DNA of 64,000 nucleotides from Heterodera schachtii (lineage: Eukaryota; Nematoda; Chromadorea; Rhabditida; Heteroderidae). Below the pieces are notes generated by a model that saw only the letters and a program-made list of their open reading frames with translations, searched no databases and was not told where the DNA came from. Positions within the stretch are counted from its first letter, which is position 1. Each line of letters starts with the position of its first letter. The translations under genes and the position numbers were made by a program. The DNA is taken from assembly GCA_023374025.1 (NCBI GenBank), contig SIJG01000093.1, forward strand, positions 358,760 through 422,759, read 5' to 3'. Positions 10,855 to 21,700 of the stretch are shown piece by piece.

Positions 10855-13270
10855 AGGGTAATTAGTAATTACCGCGTAATTACCGCTATGTTTTGAAAAA
10901 ATCGGGAATGGTAAAAACCGGTAAATTTCCCGTTTTCCAGTCGACTGGATTTACTGCCGACTGCTGAAAATTACATATGTATCTACCGGTTCCAATAAAA
11001 GGTTTTCATGGATTTACATAATTTTTGAAGGTCATTTTGGTGAAAATTTCAATTTCAATTTTCCCAACATCGCCTGTGGTGACAGAACCCCTAACCAAAG
11101 TAATGTCTCAAATTCCTCTAAAACTTCACTTATGAACAAATTCTCTTAACAGGTTTTAGTAAATTCAAAAATTTTCCGAACTTATTCTTAGTTTCTTCTT
11201 TAAAATTTGACTAATAATGAGATTCTAAAAATTACCCATTTTTGGGCAAATTCAATTGTCAAGTTTCAAACATAAAATTGATTACAGGCATTTTAATGCT
11301 TATTTTTATTTTGGTAAATTTTGAAATTTTAATTATAATGTCTGGAAAAGCCGATAGGCGCTGCCGGAGAAAACGATAAAAAAAATTTTAAATAGTCGCT
11401 GCCTGAAAAAAAGTTTTATTTCAAAAAAGTTAAATATTTTCACAAAAAGGCTTATTAATTTACAATGAAATAAATTGCGAGGAAATCAAATAAGAATTTT
11501 TTGAAAAAAAAAAAATTCAGACCCAATATAAAAGTTTTCGGTGTTCCTTTTAATTCTTCAAAACCTTAAAGATTTTTCCAAATTTCTTAAGAAAATTTAA
11601 TTTTATTAATAATTCATGAATGAATTTTAACAATTAATAAAAATTCCATCTCAACAATGAATATGAATCTGTTTATAAATCTTTTCAAAAAAATTTGATA
11701 AATTTTGTGGGTTTTATGCAATTAAAAAAGAGATTTTTGGAGTCCAGTGGCGACAATAGGCGTCTCCGGGGAATTTTGAAATTTATGACCCATTACAAAA
11801 AATTTTTAAACTTTCTAAAGAAAAACAACTAGACCACAGGAGCATTGATTGGTTAAATCATTTTAATTATTATTTCTACACAATTGTCTCCCCAAAATAA
11901 TTAATAAATTGTCTCAACCACATTTTTATCAGTGTATTTTTGGACCCGGACAAATCGGCGCCCGGAAAATGCGTCAATGGAAAAAGCGTCAGTAGAAAAT
12001 GCGTCAGTGAAAATTTTAACGTCATAATAACAAGTTCCTTGAGTTTCCGAGGTCACTGACCACGAATTCGGTATCCATTTCGGCAAATTCCGAACCCCGG
12101 ACCCGAATTCGAACAAAAAGTTTAGAGTCCAAATTTTCGAATTTAGCATTTCTGGTTCAAAAATGGCATAAATGATTTCTTATTGAAGGATTGATGGTTT
12201 TCAATTTGTTTCCGTGTGTTTAAACCAATTTAGTCCAAAACCCTAATTTCGAAAATTATGACTTTCGACTTTTTGTTCGAATTCGCGTCCGGGGTTCGAA
12301 ATTCTTATTTTTATACTACCATACTTAATGCTACAGAACTTTATTTTAAAATATTTGTAGCACTGACGCATTTTCTACTGACGCATTTTCCACTGACGCA
12401 TTTTCCGGTCACGGACAAATCGGGTCGGGTTCCGTTAATGGCTTTTCAAAATCAGACCCGTGTCTTGGAAAAGTCGGGGCTATCCGGGTCGGCTCCCGGA
12501 CAATCCGTCAGTGAACAATTTGACAGTGATTTCAAATGAATTGAATGGATTAATTGCTTAATTTAAAAACAAAATAATAAAAAATAAATGCACATAATTG
12601 CAGTATTACAATTGTGTGTTGTGTTATTTGACCTTCTTCCAATTCGGTGCTCTTCTCCTCCCAATTTTCTTTTGTTTATTAACTGCCGACAGCCGCAAAG
12701 AACAAAACGATTTGCTTTTTACGTTAATTAATTAATTAGTTAATTAATTAAATGTTCACTCCCCTTTTTCTTCGCTAAATTGTGAATTGGTGCAATAATT
12801 GAACTGTACATATTAAAATAAAAAATGAAATCGCAATAAAACGCAAATTAATGTGGAACAAAAATTTCCTTGCAGAAGCAAATGAATGATAATTTGAAAT
12901 CGATTAGGAACAAAAATTTTATCAAATTTTGAAAAAGTGAATGATTAGCAATTCTTCCCGAGAAAGACCACAAATTAATTAATTATACAGTTAAAAAAGC
13001 AATTAAATGAGCAATGTTTCGAAAAGGGAATTTTCACTTACAAATTAATAAAGGCATTAATTAGCAGAAAGATGCTTACAAATTATCCCCGTTAGCACCA
13101 CCGATCAATTAGTTAGTCAATTTAATTGATTTTATTGCCATTTTTATAAAATTCAATTATGCTTAATGGCATTTTGCTTATATTTTTATATTTTAGCATT
13201 TATTTTATAAGTTTCTATGTGTATTAACATAATGATTATATTCAGAAGGTTAAAAAACTAAAAAGGTAAA
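10855..13270. other. Intergenic region with foldback element
   Basis: No gene supported. It holds repeated ATTACCGCGTAATTACCGC words near 10860-10890 and a copy of a dispersed CCGATAGGCGC motif near 11350. An inverted-repeat element lies at about 11938-12430. The rest is AT-rich. Confidence 0.5.
11938..12430. mobile_element. Inverted-repeat element with ACTGACGCATTTTC repeats
   Basis: The left side (11938-12140) carries GCGTCAGTAGAAAATGCGTC and, further in, CCGGACCCGAATTCGAAC. The right side (12240-12430) carries the reverse complements, including GACGCATTTTCTACTGACGC and GTTCGAATTCGCGTCCGG. Arms have diverged but the order of the blocks is mirrored. The CCGGACCCGAATTCGAAC core also occurs in the foldback at 53640-54095. 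Confidence 0.65.
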
Positions 13271-16200
13271 ATGTTCATTTTTACTTTGATATGCTTCAAA
13301 TTAATTGTTTTCTTCGCTGCTGACGCCCCACAGAATAAAACGGAAGCGAACGGAGAAGAAAATGTACATTTAATATTTTAAAAAGATGAAAATTATTTAT
13401 AATTTAATCGAATTTTAATCAATATTCCTTTTTAAATTAAATTTTTTGTATTCATTTTAATTGGGACAATTAAAATCTGTGAAAATTGGACCAAAATGAA
13501 AAGTTTTGTGCCTTTTGTTTTCAATTTTTCACCAGAATTTATTAACAGATTAATAATAATAATAATAATATTTTATTGGAATGTCCGAAAGAAAATACGC
13601 CAATTAATGCGCTAATTGAAAATGATAAGAAACGATGGACATCATCAGAACGAGGTTAAGCAATTGAAAGCTGCAAAAAATCATTTTAAAAGAAAAAAAT
13701 ATTCCTTTTTTTAAATTAGTGCTAGTTCTAAAATCCGCCATTTTAGCGAATTTTTCGACAAAACCTGGCATAATTTTGCTTAAAGACCATCAAATTTTAC
13801 ATTCTTGGTACCATTCGATAGCCCAGCTTTTTCTCTATTAGCATGGAAATGTTAAAACAAAAAGTTGTATGAAAACAATTACTATTTCTGCCACAACTTA
13901 TGTTAAATTTGATAATTTTATTTGAAGTTTTCCAGGCCCAATAGAGAAAAATTGAGCTATCGAATGGTACCAAGAATGTAAAATTTGATTGTCTTTAAGC
14001 AAAGTTATGCCAGGTTTTGTCGAAAAATTCGCTAAAATGGCGGATTTTAGAAACGACCTAGCACATTTAAATATTCTTTTTTTTAATTCGTTTAATTTTT
14101 GTTTTTAAGAGCAAAAAATATTAATTGAAATGCAAAACGAATTCAAATCACTTTTTTCCATCGAATCGGAACCATCTTTTAAAAGCAATTTCATGGGCTC
14201 GGACAGGATCAAGCAATTAAATGCAAAAGTGGCGATTTGGCACTTCATTCAGTTCATTGAAGACGCATTAAAAATGATGAAAAAGATAAAAGTTATAATT
14301 ATAGAAAATAAAAAAGATAATTTCGTATTTAATGGCCGAATATCCCATTATAAAAAATATCTAATCATTTGTATGCTTAAGACAAATGAATACAACAGCA
14401 GTATTTCCGATACGCAAAAGAAATTCTCGAAGGAATGGGAAAATTTTGATCAGAAAATTGGAAAAAATAACGTTAACAAAGACATTTGTCTGTTGCAAGG
14501 GTTCGCGCATCGAATAATTCAAAACGAAAATTTAAAGAAAAACGAAAAATGGACGGCATTTGCGAGGAAAGTGGCATTTGCCATTTCCAACACCAATGTT
14601 GGACCAAAATTCAGCCAAGTGAGCAAAAAAAGAAAAGAAAAGAAAGGAAATAGCACGGAAAATGGGAGAGAAATATTTACACTTTGAAAAAAGCTTTAAA
14701 AAGCAATTAAACTCTTAATTAAGTAGTTTTTATAGAATAGATAAAGTGTATTAGTTAAGTGGTATAATTTGGCCCAGAAATTACTAACCTAATTCATTGT
14801 GATCCTTGCTTCTAGCTGTGTGTCCGGACATTATATTCATTTTCGGTTTTTGGAGGGTCACTGGGTATTTCTAAATTTTTTAAAATGTATTTGAGTTTTT
14901 AGTGAGATTTAGAAAAAATCAGAAAAATAACCATTTTTGGACTAAATCTTTTTAAAAGCGCATAAAATTCGAAAAAATTCCCCGCCTAAAACCTCTGTTT
15001 TTAATAACAAATCACCAAATTAAGTACTCCTTCAAAACGCTAACCGAAGCCGAATATGCGGAGCATGAAAAAATGTGTGGCCATTTGGAATATTCAAACA
15101 AAATTGCGAACAAATTGATGGACGAAAAATGCAAGCAACTGTTTTACAAGTGATCGGCTTAATTTAAAAACCAAATAAATAATTTTATGATTAATTAAGA
15201 AAATGCCTCGAGCGACTAATTATGGAATCGACGGAGTTTCAGCATTATCTGTGCTACCATAAAAACATTAACAATTATAAAGATTGGCTTTATTATTTAT
15301 TGGGGTGGTTCGATTTGTTCTTGTTGGAGGAAATGCATCCTTATGTTTTGCGCATTGGTAAAATTGTCGGTGCTATGAGAAAGTCAAAAACCCATCAAAT
15401 GAAAACAATTTTTGATATAACTTTGCTTAAAAGCCTCCAAGTTAAACATTCTTAATATCATTCGATAGCACTAACAAAGTAAGTGTTTCTTATTATTAGG
15501 GCTGGGAATTTAAGTCACTAAAAATCTTCAAAAAGTCGACTAAAAAAGTCATAAAAAATCGCCAAAAAGTCACAAAAAAGTCATAAAAAGGCAAAAAAAT
15601 AGCCAAAAGGTCACAAAAAAATCCAAAAAAGCACGTAAAAAAGGGTAAAAAAGTCAAAAAAAATCACAAAAAAATGCATGTTAGAAGCCTCAAACAGAGT
15701 TTAGAACACTTTTTAAGTCATTTTAAGGCCATTTAGAGTCAGCAAAAAAAAAAGTCATTTGACTTAAATTCCCAGCCCTACTTATTATCCTTCAAAATTT
15801 CAAAAAGTTTCGTTAAGTTTCAACAAAGTTATGACCAAAAATGTTCAAGAAAAAACTTGCTTTTTTGAGCCTTTCAGTTTATAACTTTTTTGAAACTTTC
15901 CGAATCTTTTAAAATTTGTTGGATAATAGAAAACAGGGCTTAGAAAGATTTTAAATGGTTTTCATTTTGGGCGAAGTTATGAATAATTTTCTGTCAAAAA
16001 TTTTTCATTTGATGGTTTTTGACTAACGTCCTCCCAGCACCAAAGTGTCGCGAAAAATTAATTTAAAAAAATTCGGCCTTTTCATACTGTACAATGTTTG
16101 TGTTTTAGAGCGCATCTCTAATCCGAGATGCGCAGATGGGCACTATGAGCAATTTAAGCTCCGGAGGGGCAGCGAAAAAGCGATCGAACACGAAATTCGA

Positions 16201-18330
16201 ATCGCAATCAGACAACTTTTGAACGACAAAACTTGGATTAAGTTGGAGAAATGGGTCCGGCACAAAGCGGAGAATGGCACCGAATTTGGGGGGAAAATGT
16301 TGAGGAAAATAAACGAAGTGAAGAAAGCGATGTTGGCACCCGGCACAGTGGGGACGGAGAAGGGCATTTGTATGATGGTCAAACTGCACGAGTTTGTGGA
16401 GGCAATCCATGGCCAACCGCTGCTGAAGGGGGAGCAGCAGGAAAAAGGTGGGACGGAGAAAACGGGGAAAACGGAGGGAGGGAGACAAGCAGAAGCACAA
16501 AATGCCAAATGAGATTAAATGATATGGCGATTAAGCACCTTCTTTGATTTGTTTTGTTTTTCTGATTGGTTTGAAACCCAGGAGAAAAAAATATAATTAA
16601 TTAATTTTAGACATAACAAATCACTCATTTTATATTTTAGTTTTTGTAATTTTTTAATCTTTTTCGTTACTCTTTCTTAATTATTTGAAATTTTTAATTA
16701 TATTAATTTGACACATTTTCTCAAAAACAGCTACATATGAAACCGCCATAGATTCGAGAAAAGCTTTCATTTATATAAAATCAAAAAAATATTGTTTTAA
16801 ATGAAATAAAGTTCTAAATTTTCTGATAATTTTACATTTTCACTTGCTGCTAACATCTAGAATTCTCAAAAAACAAGGCAAATACATGGATTTATGGTGA
16901 AAAAATTGTTTTTATCAGTTGTGCTTGTAGAAAAGGAAACAAAGGCCCAAATTAGGCCTAGATGAAAAACTGAGTCCCTGTTTTTGTTATTTTAATAGAT
17001 GCCCTCCTCCTGAAAAGCATTGAAAATTGGTGGCCCAACCAATGCGATCGGAAGGATGAAGCCGAGTCTGTGTTCAAGCAACAGCGTGCCATTCTACACG
17101 AGCAAAAGCGCAACATCTACAGCTGTTTTATGACGGCGTGGCAAGAATTGCGAGGGGTGCGCGGCGCTCCGACGCGGCTGCACAAATTTTTGCAAATGAC
17201 CGAAGACGAAATTGAGATGGAATGCACTTACAATGGCAAATTCAGAGACAGCGAAGGTAAAGCATAGCATAGGACGAAGGCAATTAGAAAAGCAATCGCC
17301 GGAGGGAGGAGAGAGAAACAACTTATTAGTGATAATGGGGAATCGTTTTGTGCTAATTGGGGGCGTTTATTTGACGGAAGGAATTCCAAATTTATTTTCA
17401 TAAACTATGAAAGGCCTAAATTTCATGAAAAAACGTGTCTTAGTTTAACACGTAAAAAAAGTTAAATGAGTTCTTTGAGAGAGCAATTCATAAAAGTAAA
17501 ATAAATCAATCGAAAATTGTTTTTTTTTAAATATTTTCGAATTTTAAAACAAAAAAAAAAATGGGAAAAGGCGGGCGAGACATATTCCAAAACAAAAGTT
17601 ATTTATATCCATAAAAAAGGCTTCAATTGAAAAAAAAGTGATTTAATTTCTGACCAAAACGGCTGGGTGCCACTGCTGCAAATTCGTCAATTGATAACAG
17701 CGTAAGACCAAGTCGATGGCATTACCATTTTCAGTTTTTCGGAGTCACGCTCATTTGAAAATGCATTACATCGATGCCATTTTAATGGATGACCGCGTCC
17801 AAAGCAAAGCAATGAAATTGGCTGCTGACATTTCCGTTTGGGTCATTTGGCTCGAAAAACGCGTGTTGGACTTGGCGGCTTACAAAACAAAGACCAAATT
17901 GCCAAGACTGACCATGGCATGGGAGCAGAACAGATGGTACTACGAAATGGTGTACGACCAATTGTTCGACATCGAAGAAGAAGCCGAGTTGGCGAAGAAG
18001 GAACGCCAAATTGGCATTCTGTTGCAAATGTCCAAAGATTTGGTGGAACAGAAGCTGAAAATGCCGGATGAAAAGCTGAAGATTGAATTCCGGAGCAAAA
18101 AGTTGGAACGGTTGAAGCAGTGCCTAAAGGACGGCACGGCACCGCCGCCACCGAGCGGAACGGTGGACAGAGAATGGCACGAAATTCGGCGAAAGTCGGA
18201 GGAGGGAAATGGACAAATGGGAGGAGGGGGAGAAGCGGTCGAAAAATGGCTTCAACAACGGCATTTCGAACATATAAAAAAATATCTGAGCTTCTCCTAC
18301 TCGTTCAACACCAAATTACTACAAAGTTAG
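13271..18330 (+). CDS. A1: orphan secreted protein, copy 1 (upstream part of A-B locus)
   Basis: About nine exons, each with a counterpart in A2 (34597-39858). Exon 1 (13271-13363) encodes MFIFTLICFKLIVFFAADA, a good signal peptide. Exon 2 (13549-13654) reads ILLECPKENTPI. Exon 3 from 14110 contains VAIWHFIQFIEDALKMM. Exon 4 contains ICLLQGFAHRIIQ. Later exons are at about 15030-15148, 15211-15356 (EFQHYLCYHKNI), 16108-16512 (GICMMVKLHEFVEAI), 17001-17263 (RGAPTRLHKFLQMT) and 17744-18330. The last one has LTMAWEQNRWYYEMVYDQLF and a charged helix EEEAELAKKERQIGILLQM. Intron phases agree between the copies. I recognise no known domain. The stop at 18330 could end the gene, or the gene could splice on into B1, whose first acceptor lies 400 bp downstream. 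Foldback elements fill two introns. Confidence 0.65.
13728..14066. mobile_element. Palindromic element in A1 intron
   Basis: Left arm begins GTGCTAGTTCTAAAATCCGCC, passing TTTGTCGAAAAATTCGC-type sequence. The right arm ends GGCGGATTTTAGAAACGACC. Arms are about 150 bp, nearly perfect complements, around a short centre. Both arms contain the dispersed motif CATTCGATAGC (or its complement). Confidence 0.8.
15498..15780. mobile_element. AGGGCTGG-ended element, copy 1
   Basis: Starts TAGGGCTGGGAATTTAAGTCAC and ends with its complement GACTTAAATTCCCAGCCCTA. The inside is a degenerate run of AAAAAGTCACAAAAAA words. It lies in an intron of A1. Related elements are at 34894-35180 and 41063-41466, with a one-ended piece near 36718-36788. 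Confidence 0.8.
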
Positions 18331-18726
18331 AGCACTTAAAATTGGATACAATTTTAAAACCCGAATCAGTCGGTTATCCCACATTTGCGGCCCAGACATT
18401 TGTGCCTATGTCCAAAATCGGGTTAAAATTTAATTTTCAATCCCAGATGTAAACAGCTTTAAATAAGTGATTGAAAGTGATTGTATGCGACAATTTTATC
18501 GTCAGCAAATTTTGAAAAAACAATAAATCTTTTAAGCAAAATAATTTTTGACCCTAATAAACTAAAAGAACGAGTTTTCTTAAATTTAATGCTGTTTTCG
18601 ACCTCTAAGATTGAAAAAATATAAGTTTAAACCCGTCGATTTTGTACATAGGCGCAAATGTCTGGACACGAATCAGTCCCATTTAAATTTTAAATTTATT
18701 TTGGCACCGTGAAAAATAATTTTAAG

Positions 18727-21700
18727 AATCGTTGAGCAAAGAGAAATTGCATACAGCTGAACTCGTGGGCGAAGAAAATGTGGATGAAATTTACAAAACT
18801 GCAATGCATTATTTTGGAAGACTTAAAAAAAGTGACGAATGCACCTCGTCCGATGATGAGGGACAAAATAACGAAGAAAAACCAGAAAAAAATGGAAAAG
18901 AAAAACAACAAAAGAAAAATGGGAAAAATTCAAAAAATGCCGAAGAAAAAGCATTGGAAGTGGACAAAATAATGGAATTAATGAATTTGGGAGAGGACAC
19001 AAAAAAGAGCAAAACGCCAAAAGAGAGCGGTGGCACAAAAAACAAACAGAAGACAAAAACGCCACAGAAAAAGGGGAAGAAAAATGGAAAAGAAAATTCA
19101 CTAAAAATCGAATTGGCATTCAGTGGAAAAACTGCTTCAACCGAAGAAGCGGAAAATGCCGAAGCCAAAAAACAATCGGAGGAGGGCACAGAAATATTTT
19201 TGACCCCACGCGAGGAATTTTCAGACAAAGAAGGAACAATCATCGAAATGCCGAAGAAAATGCCGGATATGATGGCATCATATTTAAAGAATTTGATGCC
19301 AAAAGGGAATGATGATGAGAAGGGCATTTTAAATTCAAAGAGTGAAAAGGAAAAGCCGCCAAATGGAAACGAAGAAAAAGCAATTTCAAAGCGTAAAAAT
19401 AACACAAAAAAGAAAAATAAAAGTGAAAAAGGAAAAGGAAAAGAGCAATTTGGAAAAGGGGAAAATAGCGCAAAAAGAAGTGAGGGAACAGAAGAAAAAA
19501 GCAGTGAAATTGGTACTGAATCGGGCGAAATTGATGCAAATGATCAAAGGGAAAATGCGAAAAGTATAAAAAACAATTTATAAATTAATATAAATCTTTT
19601 TAGATGACAAGGAAAGTGATAAAGAAGCACCAAAAACACTAAACTCTAATGATTTGGAAGGAAGCTTAAAGGAGCAAATGAGCGAAATTGGCATTGTGCC
19701 AAAAGAGAAAAATGAAAAAGGCATTTTAAAGGCGAAGGAAATAGAAGAAAAAACAATTTCAAGGAGGGAAAAGAAGCCAAAAAAGAAAAATAAAACTGAA
19801 AAAGGAAAAGCACTTTTTGAGAAAAAGGAAAATAACAAGAAAAGCGGCGAGAAAATAGAAGAAAAAGGCGTTGAAATTGGAACTGAATCTGGCGAAATTG
19901 ATGAAAATGATCAAAAACAATTAGAAAAGATCGGCCTAATTGGTGCAGCAAAATGATTTATTATAAAATTTTAATTATTTTAAATTTAGGCGAAAATGAA
20001 ATTTGTTGGATATTCTTTCTGGAAGACGAATTTCTTATAAGGTTTTTCCGGCAATTGTTCATTCATTCGAGTGAAATGATGCAACTAATTGTAATAATTG
20101 GCTGTTTGATCAACGAAATTGGCCATCGAATGGAAGTGATCGACAAATTATATCCAATCGGAGACAAAACTTTGTTAAATGACCTCAAGAGTCTCGGAAT
20201 TGCGCCTTCGAAATGGTTGCATAAGAAATTGGGGCACCATTGGCATCAGATCAGAAATGAGCAAATGCCAAAAGTGTCGCCTTTGAAAAGTGATCGGAAG
20301 ACGGAAGAATTGCGAAACATTTTATGGAAACATTTGAAAACGATCGCAAAATTTGTTGACGTCAATTTGGCGGGTGCTAATTATAGCAATGAAAGCGGAA
20401 AAGATGAGACGGAATTTGGCGAGAAGCAAATAATTTTCAGAAAAATGGCATTGGCACTTTTTTCGGAGAGAGAGAAAATAGGCAAAATGGTGAAAAATTT
20501 GAAATTTGGGAGGACTAATTCGGGACAATTGGAGGTTTTGTGGGACAAAGTAAAATTTGATGACGAAGAACGAGAAAAACTGACGACGACGGCATTTTTT
20601 AGAAACGAATTTGAATTGGAGAAATTTAATGAGTTTTTCGGCCATTTTTTGCTAATGACCCAACAAATTGAGCAGGGTAAATGCCAAAATTATAATTTGC
20701 TTTAATTTCCTATTTAGATCAAAAATTGTACAACGAAATGTCAAATTTTACGAAAACAGAAAATCAAATTTTAGGAAATTTTGGAATTTCGTTACATTTG
20801 CAAGAAATAAAATCATTTACTGGGCAAAAAAATTTGATTGAAAGTGATAGCGCAACAATAAACATGGTTGATGATAAATAGTTTTTTGTTTCAAATTTAA
20901 TTAAATTTAAATTTAGTTGACAGAGTTTTTGTCAAAAAATGGCTTTGGAATGGTTAAAAATGAAAGAAAATTGAAAATTGACCTGGCAATTGAAATGATT
21001 GAACTAATGGTGAAAGAATGGGTAAGTTTATTAAAAAGTAATAATTTAGTAAATTATGCCAAAATTATTAAAAATATAAATTTAGCAAATTATGCCAAAA
21101 TTATTATTATTTTTGCTTTAGAACCCTCAAGCGAAACTGCTCGTGGCCGGCTCTTATCAGTTGGGCGTACTCACCGAACACTCGGACATCGATGCCATTT
21201 GTGTGGGACCCGCTTTTTTGGAGTTTCACTTTTTTGGGAGTGCAAAATGTGAAATTCACCGGAGCAGAAGGAGTTGCCCGGACTGGTCACTTTATTGCCG
21301 GCTTTGTCTGGTTGGCACTTTTAATAATGGCCACATTAATTATAATTCTTCGAAGCAAAAATCACATTTTGGCATTTATTGAAAATATTTAAAAATGTTT
21401 GAAAAAATCAATATTTGCTTGGGAACAAATAAATATATCTAATTTACAATAATAATCTTTTAAAAATATATTTAATCATTTTTTAAAACTTGAAAAAAAC
21501 ATCGGTCACTTGAAATAATAAATGCTAAAATTTTGTCCAGGAAATTCAGATTTTTTTCGTGTTTGGCCTGGACCTGGATTTTTTTCAAATTTGACCTGGA
21601 CCTGGATTTCCTGGACAAAAATCCAGGAAAATCCAGGTTGTCGAAAAATGGCCTAGACCTGGGCCTGGATCCAGGAAAAATCCAGGCCTGGGTCCAGGTC

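Noticed and set aside
16105..16508. Two minus-strand frames of about 120-130 residues
   Set aside because: Antisense of an A1 exon that has a conserved counterpart in A2.
18809..19951. Minus-strand Phe/Ser-rich frames opposite the Lys-rich exons
   Set aside because: Complement of AAA/GAA codons; no independent evidence.
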